A stretch of DNA of 64,000 nt from Streptomyces shenzhenensis (GTDB taxonomy: Bacteria; Actinomycetota; Actinomycetes; Streptomycetales; Streptomycetaceae), in assembly GCF_021462265.1 (NCBI RefSeq), contig NZ_JAJONF010000040.1, positions 1 to 64,000 of the forward strand. Reading direction: 5' to 3'. Shown here piece after piece: positions 23,999-32,102 of the stretch. The notes under the pieces were generated by a model. The model saw nothing but the letters and a program-made list of their open reading frames with translations. It did no database searches and had not been told where the DNA came from. The first letter of the stretch is position 1. Every line of letters starts with the position of its first letter. The translations under genes and the position numbers were made by a program.

Positions 23999-26638
23999 GT
24001 GTCAGCACCAACCCGTAAGAGACGATGGCTCACGATCTGTGCCATCACCGCGTCCGCCGCGCTCGTCGCGATACCCGCGGGTGCCGCGCCCGGCGGAGCC
24101 GGCAGCCCCTTCGGAGTCCGCGCGCTCGCCCGGCTGGCCGCCGAGCGGGAGCATGCGAGGGGGGCCATCACACCCAGGGCGACGGCGGACGACGACGGCG
24201 GCAACGAGGCCGACGAGATCGCCGAGGGCGCGGACCAGTACGCCGAGGCCCGCACCTCGCCCGGCGTCGTCGCCCCCGGCGCGTACGGCGCCGCCTGGGC
24301 CGGCCTGAACAACCTGACTGGCACGGGCGGCAGTTGGCGCAACATCACCGACCTCCCGTACAACTCCGACGACTCCCGCTACCGCGACATCGACTCCAAC
24401 TCCAGCGGCGGCTCGGGTGACGTCACCGGCCGGATGGCCGCGATGGCTGCCGATGACGACGGGTACGTGTACGCGGGCAGCGCGGGCGGCGGTGTATGGC
24501 GGTCCAAGCGGGGCGGCGGGCACTGGAAGCCGATCAGCGACAAGCTGCCCTCGCAGTCCACCGGCGCGCTGGCGCTGGACGGCGCGGGACGGCTGTGGCT
24601 GGGCACCGGCGAGGCCACCACCAACGCGGACGCCTATCTCGGCAGCGGCGTCTACGTCCTGTCCGACCCGCACCACGGCACGTTCTCCGCCCGTAGCCGG
24701 GTCGGCGGCGACGAACTGGAGTCCACCACCGTCCACGAACTGCGCTTCGGCGGCGGCAAGGTGTGGGCGGCCACCAGCGAGGGCGTGTGGAGCCACTCCA
24801 CGAAGAAGCTCACCGGCGCCTGGAAGCTGGAGTTCGCCCCCAACCCCGACTATCTGCCGGGCGGTTCGAAGGCCGACGACGACCTGGCCGCGTACAAGAA
24901 CATCGCCAACGACATCGCGATCGACCCGAAGGACCCGAGCAAGGTGGTCCTCGCGGTCGGCTGGCGCAGCGGCGACGACTACAACGGCTTCTACACCAGG
25001 TCCGGTGGCAGCTGGCAGCGGATCAGCAGCGGCTTCGGCGACCTGCCGACCGACGCCGGCGATGTCGGCAACGTCACCTTCGCCCGCTCCGCCGACGGCT
25101 CCCGCTACTACGCCGTCGACCAGTCGCCCGAGCAGCTGAACACCAACCCGGACAGCGGCCTGGAGGGCATCTACGTCTCCAAGTCCGGCTCCCCCACCGG
25201 TCCCTGGACGAAGATCGCCGACTACAAGGGCCTGGCCGCCGACGGCTCGGCGCTGACCAGCAGCGGCTACATGCCGGGCGTGCAGGCCTGGTACAACCAG
25301 TTCCTCACCGTGGACCCGGCGGACGCGGAGCACGTCTACGCGGGCCTGGAGGAGGTCTTCGAGACCAAGGACGGCGGCAGCACCTGGTCCACCGTCGGCC
25401 CGTACTGGAACTTCGGCTTCTCCTGTTGGTCCATCGACCCGGCGAAGCAGACCGGTGACTGCAACCAGACCACCCACTCCGACCAGCACGGCGTCGCGAT
25501 CGGCAGCTACCACGGCAAGAGCTTCGTGTACGTCGGCAACGACGGCGGCGTCTACAAGCGTCCCGTCGACGGATCCCAGGACGCCTCCGGTCACGCCACC
25601 GACTGGACCTCCCTCAACGACGGCACCATCGACACCCTCCAGTACTACTCGGTGGGCATCGGCAAGGACCCGGACCACGGCGGCGTGTCCGTCACCGGCG
25701 GCCTCCAGGACAACGGGCAGTCGATCCTCCGCAGCAATGACACGGTCATGGGGTCGAACTTCGGCGGTGACGGCGGCGACACCCTCACCGACCCCGCCAA
25801 CGGCTGCGACCTGGCGGAGGAATATGTCTACCTCGCCATCCAGGTGACCCAGAACTGCGCCGTCAACGACGGCAGCTGGAGCACCGACGCCTCCAAGGCC
25901 ACGTCGTACAACGTCGCCCCGGCCGACAACGCCACCGGCGAGGCCCGCTTCATCGCCCCGCTCGCGGCCGACGCCAAGAACAGCTCGACGTGGATCGCGG
26001 GCGGCCGGCACGTGTGGGTGCAGACCCACGGCTACGCCATCCGCAGCGGTTCGGAGTGGACCAGCGTGTACGACCTCGGCGCCGGCCGCACCGCGACCGC
26101 CGTCGCCGCCTCCGGCGGCAAGGTGTACGTCGGCTGGTGCGGCCCCTGCAACAACCAGGGCTTCGCCCGCGGCATCGCCGTCGGCAACGCGGACGGCACC
26201 GGCTGGCACGACATCACCCTGCCCGTGACCGGGACCGTGCCCAACCGCTACCTCAGCGGCTTCGCCGTCGACCCGGACAACGCCGACCACGTCTTCCTCG
26301 CGGTCAACGGCTTCTCCCGGCACTGGACCGAGGGACCGGGCGCGGGCGTCGGCCACGTCTTCGAGTCCACCGACGGCGGCACCACCTGGACCGACGTCTC
26401 GGCGAACCTCCCCGACGTGCCGGCCGACTCCGCCGTGGTCACGCCGAACGGCGGCCTCGCCGTCGCCACCGACCTCGGCGTCGTCTACCGCGCGCCGGGC
26501 CGCACGCGGTGGCAGCGCGTCGGCTCGCTCCCGGCCGTCGCCGTGCTCCAGCTGAAGCTCGGCCCCGACGGCAGCACCCTGTACGCGGCCACCCACGGCC
26601 GCGGCATCTACACGATCAAGGTGCGCGGCCTGCGCTGA
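23999..26638 (+). CDS. Secreted BNR/VPS10-like beta-propeller protein (GH74-like)
   Basis: 879 aa from the GTG at 23999 (GGGAGG upstream). After a twin-basic start (TRKRRW) the signal helix reads LTICAITASAALVAIPAGAA. The mature part has many Asp-box-type blades: DGYVYAGSAGGGVWRSKRGG, DGGSTWSTVGPYW, ESTDGGTTWTDVSANLPDVP and a closing TLYAATHGRGIYTIKVRG. The S/T-x-D-G-G-x-T-W boxes are those of sialidase/BNR and GH74 xyloglucanase propellers. No catalytic Asp pair of GH74 can be assigned with confidence, so it may be an enzyme or a binding protein. Confidence 0.85.
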   Translation: MSAPTRKRRWLTICAITASAALVAIPAGAAPGGAGSPFGVRALARLAAEREHARGAITPRATADDDGGNEADEIAEGADQYAEARTSPGVVAPGAYGAAWAGLNNLTGTGGSWRNITDLPYNSDDSRYRDIDSNSSGGSGDVTGRMAAMAADDDGYVYAGSAGGGVWRSKRGGGHWKPISDKLPSQSTGALALDGAGRLWLGTGEATTNADAYLGSGVYVLSDPHHGTFSARSRVGGDELESTTVHELRFGGGKVWAATSEGVWSHSTKKLTGAWKLEFAPNPDYLPGGSKADDDLAAYKNIANDIAIDPKDPSKVVLAVGWRSGDDYNGFYTRSGGSWQRISSGFGDLPTDAGDVGNVTFARSADGSRYYAVDQSPEQLNTNPDSGLEGIYVSKSGSPTGPWTKIADYKGLAADGSALTSSGYMPGVQAWYNQFLTVDPADAEHVYAGLEEVFETKDGGSTWSTVGPYWNFGFSCWSIDPAKQTGDCNQTTHSDQHGVAIGSYHGKSFVYVGNDGGVYKRPVDGSQDASGHATDWTSLNDGTIDTLQYYSVGIGKDPDHGGVSVTGGLQDNGQSILRSNDTVMGSNFGGDGGDTLTDPANGCDLAEEYVYLAIQVTQNCAVNDGSWSTDASKATSYNVAPADNATGEARFIAPLAADAKNSSTWIAGGRHVWVQTHGYAIRSGSEWTSVYDLGAGRTATAVAASGGKVYVGWCGPCNNQGFARGIAVGNADGTGWHDITLPVTGTVPNRYLSGFAVDPDNADHVFLAVNGFSRHWTEGPGAGVGHVFESTDGGTTWTDVSANLPDVPADSAVVTPNGGLAVATDLGVVYRAPGRTRWQRVGSLPAVAVLQLKLGPDGSTLYAATHGRGIYTIKVRGLR

Positions 26639-26651
26639 CGCAACGGCATGA

Positions 26652-26684
26652 CAGGGGTGCCCCCGGCCTGCGGGGGCACCCCTG
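26652..26684 (+). terminator. Hairpin after the BNR gene
   Basis: A 14-bp perfect stem (26652-26665 with 26671-26684) and a 5-base loop lie 13 bases after the stop codon. Confidence 0.85.
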
Positions 26685-26854
26685 TGCCGGACAGGGCGCC
26701 GCGGTCACAAGCCGTGATCGCGGGGTGCCGAGCCGTCCGCCGTTTGGCGGCACGGGCGCGGGAAGCCCGAGATCAGCCCCTTCACCGCGCCGCCGGCCGG
26801 ACGGACGAAGGCCCGCGGGCCGCGGCCGACCGAGAACCGAGAGGAGTCCGTGCC

Positions 26855-27082
26855 ATGACGACTCCTGATCCTGAGCCGCGCCGAACCCCGGGACTCGAAC
26901 CGGGTGGCGGGGCAGCGCCCGGTGAGACTCCCCCTGCGGAGGGGAGCATCTCCGGAATCTCCCATCCCGAGCCGCCCGAGCTGCGCAAGGGCTGGGCGGC
27001 CATGCCACTCGTCCTGATCATGGGGGTGGTGCTGCTGGTGGTGATCGGCCTCATCGCGATGGTGGTCGCACTGATCGGCTAG
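26855..27082 (+). CDS. DUF6480 family membrane peptide
   Basis: 75 aa from the ATG at 26855, with GAGAGGAG upstream. A soluble Pro/Gly-rich N-terminus (DPEPRRTPGLEPGGGAAPGE, ISGISHPEPPELRKGW) precedes one membrane helix, MPLVLIMGVVLLVVIGLIAM. This is the DUF6480 layout, found next to stress genes in many Streptomyces. The stop codon TAG lies inside the left arm of the inverted-repeat element that follows. Confidence 0.85.
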   Translation: MTTPDPEPRRTPGLEPGGGAAPGETPPAEGSISGISHPEPPELRKGWAAMPLVLIMGVVLLVVIGLIAMVVALIG

Positions 27083-27246
27083 TGCTGTGGCCGGGAAGGT
27101 TTGCCGGAAAGCTCGCGGCGTCCGGTGCGGTGCATCGCAAGGCGGAGCATCGCCCGCGTACTGGATGTACTCGGGTGATGCGACAACGCGGCGAGGTGCC
27201 GTGCCGGGCGTCGCGAGCCGGTGAACCTTTCCGGTCGCAGCACTAG
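27079..27246 (+). repeat. 168-bp MITE-like inverted-repeat element
   Basis: The ends form a 29-bp imperfect inverted repeat (CTAGTGCTG...CCGG at 27079-27107 against 27218-27246, 24 of 29 identical). Inside, GCTCGCGGCGTCCGG... pairs with a segment ending ...CGCGAGC, and GCATCGCCCG...GTAC pairs with GTAC...GATGC around a TGGAT loop. The whole unit can therefore fold into one long hairpin. I believe closely similar units recur in Streptomyces genomes, but I could not check. No protein is encoded. Almost every mismatch between arms is a G-U pair if the plus strand is transcribed. Confidence 0.75.
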
Positions 27247-27259
27247 GCACCGGGCCCCG

Positions 27260-27613
27260 TCAGCCGCCGGAACGCGGGAGCGCCACCCCATCCCCGGCGG
27301 CGTCGGCCACCGTACCGAACTGGGCATCGGTTCCGGTCAGTTCGAGTACCCGCCACACCTGGGGACGTGTGCCGCGCAGCTCCATCACGCCGCCGCCGGC
27401 GACGACCCGCCGGCGCAGGCACAGCAGCATCCCCAGCCCCCCGGCGTCCATGAAGCCCACCCGCGTCAGGTCGACCGTGAGATCACGGCCGCCGAGCGCC
27501 AACGGACCCGTCACCGCGGCCGCCCGCACACGTGCGGGATAGTCCAGTTCCCCGCTCAGCGCGAGGACGATCCGGGTGGGAGAATCGCTGATCCGTACGT
27601 CGAAAACCGGCAT
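27260..27613 (-). CDS. STAS-domain anti-sigma factor antagonist
   Basis: 117 aa from the ATG at 27613. VFDVRISDSPTRIVLALSGE, LDYPARVRAAAVTG and LTVDLTRVGFMDAGGLGMLL follow the STAS fold of SpoIIAA/RsbV. The residue at the phosphorylation position is in M-D-A-G-G, where RsbV proteins have D-S-S/T-G. The missing Ser suggests it is not switched by the usual serine kinase, or is constitutively one state. Located at the left of the stress-sigma neighbourhood. Confidence 0.82.
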   Translation of the reverse strand: MPVFDVRISDSPTRIVLALSGELDYPARVRAAAVTGPLALGGRDLTVDLTRVGFMDAGGLGMLLCLRRRVVAGGGVMELRGTRPQVWRVLELTGTDAQFGTVADAAGDGVALPRSGG

Positions 27614-28150
27614 GGAGCAAACCACCGTTCGGGGTCGAAGACCATCACGGTCGGCTCCCACTGCCGGAAGAAGGCCGTCCAGGGCGCGGCAACAGGGCGC
27701 CGCTCCCAGCCGGGCGAGGCCACCCGTACCCGCCACCGGTCACCTTCTCGGTGACCGCTCGGCGGCGCGGGCTTCTCCCACCAGACCAGGCTGGTTGTCC
27801 GTCCAGCCTGTCACAGCCGCCTGTCGGCGACCAGACCGCCCGGGCGGGACCGCACGCACAAAGGTGCGGTGCCGACCGCGCGGCGCCCGCCCCGGACGCA
27901 TGCCGACCGGACCGTCCGCCGCTCCGCGGACCGGCCACGCAGGCCCGCTGGGGCCCGGCGCTGTGAATCCGCACCGGGTACCCCCGCCCCGGTGGCCCAT
28001 GCCCGCGGATCGCGGAAGGGCACGCCCCTGCCGGGCCGGCTCCCGAGATCGCCGGGCTCTTTCCCGGTGCGCACCGCCCGGCCTGGGTACTCGGCGGCGA
28101 GACCGGCGGGCTGAGCCCGCTTCGACACAACGCTACGGAGTGATGCGACG
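27614..28150. other. 537-bp region without a supported gene
   Basis: Long GC-driven frames exist on both strands but none has a ribosome site, domain or composition I recognise. It must carry the promoters of the two flanking divergent genes. A GGGTAC at 28085-28090, upstream of the 77-aa gene, resembles the -10 element of SigB-type promoters, though a good -35 partner is not visible. Confidence 0.45.
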
Positions 28151-28384
28151 ATGGCCAGCGCCACCGAGACCGGAAACATCACCGGAACCTCCGACAAGGA
28201 CTACAACCTTCTCTGGTACGTCGAGAGCTGCCTGGACAACGCCCTCCGGCTGGACACGTACATCAAGGACGCCGAGCGGGCGAAGGACGAACAGCTGGTC
28301 GAGCTGTTCAGCAAGGCACAGGCTGACAGCCGCAAGGGCGCGGATCTGGGCAAGGCCCTGCTGCGCAGTCGCCTGAGCGCCTGA
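28151..28384 (+). CDS. Conserved small soluble protein, unknown function
   Basis: 77 aa. DYNLLWYVESCLDNALRLDT, then YIKDAERAKDEQLVELFSKA and a helical KGADLGKALLRSRL. It looks all-helical with one Cys and strongly charged surfaces. The spacing of hydrophobic residues suggests a two-helix hairpin. I know similar short proteins next to stress-response genes in Streptomyces but cannot name a function. GGAG lies 13 bases before the ATG, a little far for an ideal ribosome site. Confidence 0.75.
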   Translation: MASATETGNITGTSDKDYNLLWYVESCLDNALRLDTYIKDAERAKDEQLVELFSKAQADSRKGADLGKALLRSRLSA

Positions 28385-28594
28385 GCGGCTGGTCACCGGG
28401 GCCGGCGGGGCTCCCGCGGACCCCCGTCGGCCCAGCCGCCCCACCGCCTCCCGGAGCTCGAACACCGCCGTATGCCGCAGCCCCGCAGTCATCTCCGGGC
28501 CCGTCACGGGTATCCGCTTGCGTGGTAGCCGTGAGCCTCGCGTGCAAAGCTGACGACGAGGCTTGTCCGGACGGGACGAGTAACGGAGGACGAC

Positions 28595-29284
28595 GTGGAC
28601 TGGGATCGGTTCGCGGAGCAGATGGCATCGATGGCGCGGGAGCTCCTGGCACAGGACTCGGTGGACGCCACCCTGGCACGGATCACCGCGTCGGCAACCG
28701 AACTGGTCGAGGGCTGTGACGCGGCGGGCATCCTCGTGCTGCACGAGGCGCGGGTGGAGACGCTCGCCCCCACCGACCAGCTGGTCGCGGACAGCGACCG
28801 GCTGCAGCAGCGGCTGGGGGAAGGGCCGTGCTTCGACACGGCTCACAGTTCGCGGGGCGACCGGGTCTTCCGCATCGCGGACCTCACCGGCGAGCGGCAG
28901 CGCTGGCCCGCCTTCGCTCCCGAGGCCCACCGGCTCGGCATCGGCAGCATGATGGGCTTCCTGCTGTACACCGAGGACGACGACTTCGGGGCGCTGAACC
29001 TCTACTCCCACAAGCCGGGAGCGTTCACCGAGGCCAGCGAGCTGGCTGGCTGGCTGCTGGCCTCGCACGCGGCGGTCGCCTTCTCCAGCGCCCGCACCCA
29101 CGCCCAGCTGGAGCAGGCCCTCACCACCCGCCACACCATCGGCGAGGCCATGGGCATCATCATGGGCAGCCACCGCCTCACCGAGGAGGAGGCGTTCAAC
29201 GTGCTGCGCCGCTACTCCCAGGCGAACAACATCAAACTCCGCGAGGTCGCCCGCCGGGTCCGCGAAGAGGGCACTCTGACGTGA
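28595..29284 (+). CDS. GAF-ANTAR regulatory protein
   Basis: 229 aa from a GTG preceded by ACGGAGGA. Residues about 15-150 form a GAF sensor domain (ARITASATELVEGCDAAGIL, LGEGPCFDTAHSSRG, IGSMMGFLLYTEDDDFGALN). The ANTAR RNA-binding domain follows (TRHTIGEAMGIIMGSHRLTE, EEAFNVLRRYSQANNIKLRE). It should bind a small ligand or light/redox cue and prevent transcription termination at target leaders. The GPCFDT motif includes the conserved Cys of this GAF subgroup. Confidence 0.9.
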   Translation: MDWDRFAEQMASMARELLAQDSVDATLARITASATELVEGCDAAGILVLHEARVETLAPTDQLVADSDRLQQRLGEGPCFDTAHSSRGDRVFRIADLTGERQRWPAFAPEAHRLGIGSMMGFLLYTEDDDFGALNLYSHKPGAFTEASELAGWLLASHAAVAFSSARTHAQLEQALTTRHTIGEAMGIIMGSHRLTEEEAFNVLRRYSQANNIKLREVARRVREEGTLT

Positions 29285-29643
29285 CCCCGGACGGGCGGCT
29301 CCTCTGGCACTTCGGCTGAACCAGAGAAGCCTGGGCCGGGCCAGTCCCCAGGGGATCGCTGCCGAACCCGGCTTGGCCTCCGAGTCCCCCGTCCGGCCGT
29401 GCGCACACGCCACCGGGAGACGGACCGGCTTTTTCACCGCCGAAGCCCGTACCCAGCCGCGGCGCCGGCCGCCTGGTTCCCCAGGGGAACCCACGGCAGG
29501 AGGCCGCCCCGGCCCGAACGGAAACGGCGAGCCCGGCGAAGAATGACAGCGGCTGGGGGAATGCGGCTCGGCGGCCGGGGTAGGCGCGTGCTTGCCGGAC
29601 GACGAACCGGCGAGGACGAGGGCGAGCGACTGGGAGGGGCATC
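29285..29643. other. Region upstream of the sigma-factor gene
   Basis: 359 bases with no gene. An 8-bp inverted repeat with one central base (29475-29491, GGTTCCCC-A-GGGGAACC) may be an operator. GGGAGGGG shortly before 29644 is the ribosome site of the sigma-factor gene. Confidence 0.5.
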
Positions 29644-30489
29644 GTGCCGACGACGACCGTTCAGACTGCGGGGCAGACGGGGCAGACGCTGGGCGTTCCG
29701 GAGATCGCGGACCCCGCCAAGGTCGCGCCGAGGGACGCGCGCGAGCTGTCGAAGGTGTTCTTCGACCAGCTGGCGGTTCTGGAGGAGGGCACGCCCGAGT
29801 TCCAGTACGCGCGCAACACACTGATCGAGATGAACATGTCCCTGGTCCGCTTCGCGGCCGGCCGGTTCCGCAGCCGCGAACCGGAGGAGATGGAGGACAT
29901 CGTCCAGGTCGGCATGATCGGACTCATCAAGGCGATCGACCGTTTCGAGATCTCCCGCGAGGTCGAGTTCACCTCCTTCGCCGTGCCGTACATCGTCGGC
30001 GAGATCAAGCGGTTCTTCCGCGACACCACCTGGGCCGTGCACGTCCCGCGGCGGCTCCAGGAAGCCCGGGTCCAGCTCGCCCGCGCCACCGACGAACTCC
30101 GCAGCCGCCTCGGCCGTACCCCCACGGTCAAGGAACTGTCCGACCTGATGAGCCTGCCCGAGGACGAGGTGCGCGAGGCGCGCCTGGCCGCCAACGGCTA
30201 CAACTCCTCCTCTCTCGACGCCACGATCAACAACAGCGAGGACGGCGAGAGCGTCCTGCAGGATTTCATCGGCACCGAGGACACCGCGCTGGAACTGGTG
30301 GAGGACTTCCACACCCTGGCCCCGCTGATCGCCGAACTCCCCGAGCGTGACCGGCAGATCATCCACCTGCGGTTCGTGGAGGAGCTCACCCAGGCCCAGA
30401 TCGGCGAACACCTGGGCGTCTCCCAGATGCACGTCTCCCGGCTCCTGTCCCGTACCCTCGCCCGCCTGCGCGAAGGCATGCTCACCTGA
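29644..30489 (+). CDS. SigB/SigF-family RNA polymerase sigma factor
   Basis: 281 aa from a GTG. Region 2: YARNTLIEMNMSLVRFAAGR, EEMEDIVQVGMIGLIKAIDR, FEISREVEFTSFAVPYIVGE. Region 3: LGRTPTVKELSDLMSLPEDE. Region 4: LPERDRQIIHLRFVEELTQA, QIGEHLGVSQMHVSRLLSRT. This is a stress/sporulation group 3 sigma factor. The surrounding STAS proteins and the anti-sigma-type kinase form its likely partner-switching control. Confidence 0.95.
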   Translation: MPTTTVQTAGQTGQTLGVPEIADPAKVAPRDARELSKVFFDQLAVLEEGTPEFQYARNTLIEMNMSLVRFAAGRFRSREPEEMEDIVQVGMIGLIKAIDRFEISREVEFTSFAVPYIVGEIKRFFRDTTWAVHVPRRLQEARVQLARATDELRSRLGRTPTVKELSDLMSLPEDEVREARLAANGYNSSSLDATINNSEDGESVLQDFIGTEDTALELVEDFHTLAPLIAELPERDRQIIHLRFVEELTQAQIGEHLGVSQMHVSRLLSRTLARLREGMLT

Positions 30490-30492
30490 CTC

Positions 30493-30945
30493 CTAGGGCC
30501 TGTCGGGCCCGCGCAGGCGGAGGTGTACGACGACCTCTTTGCCGGTTTCACGTGAAACGGTGTCCAGTCGGCCGCACAGCCGGACGACCAGATGCAGGCC
30601 GTGCCCCCCGACGCGGCGGGGATCGGGTGCGAGCAGTTCGGGCGGACAGGGGGAAGTGTCGCTCACGGTGATACGCAGCAGGCCGGCGTCGGGCGACACC
30701 CACAGCGCCAGCCCGACGGGACCGGGTGCGTGACGCACCGCGTTGGTGACCAGTTCACTGACGACGAGCTGGGCGTCCTGGCTGGGCAGTCGGTCCGGAG
30801 GGTGGCCGGCCCGGGCCAGCAGGGCGCGTACGGCAGTTCGAGCGTCAGTGATCGCTGTGTCCGTGGTCTCCCAGGTGGCGCTGTACCGCAGGGGCGCCCC
30901 CGGTTCCTGTTCGTCCGAAGCCCGATTCTTCAGCGGGGTGACCAT
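30493..30945 (-). CDS. RsbW-like ATP-binding anti-sigma factor
   Basis: 150 aa from the ATG at 30945 (a start at 31014 would add 23 residues). HATPase_c motifs: DAQLVVSELVTNAVRHAPGP is the N-box and GGHGLHLVVRLCGRLD the G2 region; VSDTSPCPPE is the G1 region. This single-domain kinase fold is that of RsbW/SpoIIAB-type proteins that hold a sigma factor and phosphorylate a STAS antagonist. It is convergent with the sigma gene, with stop codons 3 bases apart. Confidence 0.88.
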   Translation of the reverse strand: MVTPLKNRASDEQEPGAPLRYSATWETTDTAITDARTAVRALLARAGHPPDRLPSQDAQLVVSELVTNAVRHAPGPVGLALWVSPDAGLLRITVSDTSPCPPELLAPDPRRVGGHGLHLVVRLCGRLDTVSRETGKEVVVHLRLRGPDRP

Positions 30946-31305
30946 AGAACTCTTCCCGTGGGTCGGCCTGTTCTTTCGTCGTCGTACCGTCTTAGGTCGT
31001 CTTGTGTCGTCCATTCGTCCCGGCTCTCGCCGTCGTGCAATTCCGCTTACCCGCCGTCTCCTTGTTCATGAGGGTTCATGAGGAGACCGGGCACATCGAC
31101 ACGATGACGACACAAGCGAGAAAGGGCCTTCCCGGATTGTTTCCGGGAAGGCCCTTCGCCAGTCGTGGAACATGCCTTCTCGTGGTAATGGGGCAGCTGT
31201 CGCGATAACCCCACCAGTGCCCGCACTTTCCCTTCACAAACAAGGCACCGAACGCGAATGACAGTGCGACAGCGGGGCACACGGAACGGCAGGAGGTCGA
31301 TAATT
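30946..31305. other. 360-bp region between the kinase and the hydrophobic peptide gene
   Basis: No gene I can support. It contains the terminator-like hairpin 31122-31156, and a strong AGGAGGT ribosome site just before 31306. The unusually T-rich part around 30960-31060 may hold the promoter of the kinase gene. Confidence 0.5.
31122..31156. terminator. 15-bp stem hairpin
   Basis: Bases 31122-31136 pair perfectly with 31142-31156. No gene ends close by on either strand, so it may be a terminator of a short untranslated transcript or the barrier that insulates the next gene. Confidence 0.7.
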
Positions 31306-31476
31306 ATGGTTCCGCTTCTTCTTGTCCTGCTTCTCGCGGTGATCCTCTTCGGTGCCGGATTCGCCGTCAAGATTCTGTGGTGGGTGGCCCTCGCCGTCCT
31401 GGTGGTGTGGCTGCTCGGATTCGTGGCGCGCTCCACCAGCGCCGGCGGTGGCCGGGGACGTTGGTATCGATGGTGA
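31306..31476 (+). CDS. 56-aa hydrophobic membrane peptide
   Basis: MVPLLLVLLLAVILFGAGFA, VKILWWVALAVLVVWLLGFV, then ARSTSAGGGRGRWYRW. Two membrane helices and a basic, tryptophan-ended tail are the pattern of a widespread small hydrophobic protein in Streptomyces (lmo0937/DUF5670-like). A strong AGGAGGT lies 7 bases before the ATG. The frame extends upstream but those residues lack hydrophobicity. Function unknown; relatives are stress-induced. Confidence 0.82.
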   Translation: MVPLLLVLLLAVILFGAGFAVKILWWVALAVLVVWLLGFVARSTSAGGGRGRWYRW

Positions 31477-31497
31477 GCTGACGTCGCGCATATCCGT

Positions 31498-31535
31498 CCG
31501 CAGGGACCGGCCGTCATGACGGCCGGTCCCTGCGG
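31498..31535 (+). terminator. Perfect 38-bp palindromic terminator
   Basis: The 38 bases read the same on both strands (stem starts CCGCAGGGACCGG, centre TCATGA). It follows the small hydrophobic gene by 21 bases. Confidence 0.88.
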
Positions 31536-31633
31536 GTGTGCCCGTGCACGGGCACCTGTCGCGGTGTCAGGCGGGCCGGGCGGTGACGCGCGGGCGTGCT
31601 GGAGTGGTGAGCTGGGTCGGAGAGGGTGAGGCA

Positions 31634-31752
31634 ATGGATGTCGGCCGCAGGAACAACGTCACTGTCATGGGCGACCCGCGGGGGCCGGCGGTGGTGCTGG
31701 CCCACGGTTCGGCTGCGATCAGAACATGTGGCGGCTGACGGTACCGGCCCTG
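31634..31752 (+). pseudogene. N-terminal fragment of RsbQ-like alpha/beta hydrolase
   Basis: MDVGRRNNVTVMGDPRGPAV, then VLAHG-S. One base is missing at about 31713: restoring it gives AHG-FGCDQNMWRLTVPAL, the opening of RsbQ-type hydrolases including the oxyanion region. Without it the frame stops at 31737. After VPAL the hydrolase sequence ends abruptly and a phosphatase fragment begins, so about 230 residues are lost. Confidence 0.75.
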
Positions 31753-32102
31753 GTCCTGCGCGCGGACGGCACCGCCGGCTTCCTGCACACCCCGGCGGTC
31801 TCCTGGTCGGCATCGTGCCCTCCGCGCCCTTCACCACCGTCGCCACCACCTTCGGTCCCGGCGACACCCTCCTGCTGTACAGCGACGGCGTCACCGAGGC
31901 CCGTACCGGTGCCGACCGCACCACCCTGTAAGGCGACGACCGGCTCCGCGCCTTCGTGGCCGGCCACGCCGGCCGGTCCCCGCACGCCGTCATCCGCGCC
32001 CTGAGCGGCCTGCTGGACAGTTTCGGCGACGGACTCGACGACGACGCCCTGCTCGCCCTCGGCGTCCCCACCGCCGGCTCCACGACGAAGAACACGAAAT
32101 GA
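31750..32102 (+). pseudogene. C-terminal fragment of RsbU-like PP2C phosphatase
   Basis: LVLRADGTAGFLHTP-GG-LLVGIV, then TTFGPGDTLLLYSDGVTEAR and TGADRTTL-stop. This is the end of an RsbU/SpoIIE PP2C domain (the LYSDGVTEAR block carries a metal Asp). It is disabled by a one-base deletion near 31790, an in-frame TAA at 31929-31931 where Tyr or similar is expected, and loss of the N-terminal half. Reading through the stop gives GDDRLRAFVAGHAGRSPHAV and so on to a TGA that overlaps the next start (ATGA at 32099-32102). Confidence 0.8.

Noticed and set aside
26870..26910. A stretch resembling the T arm of a tRNA (GGGACTCGAACCGGG)
   Set aside because: It lies inside the DUF6480 coding sequence and simply encodes G-L-E-P-G; no acceptor or anticodon arms fit around it.
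27645..28130. Several overlapping frames on both strands
   Set aside because: None has a start with a ribosome site or any motif; they disagree with one another and look like GC shadows.
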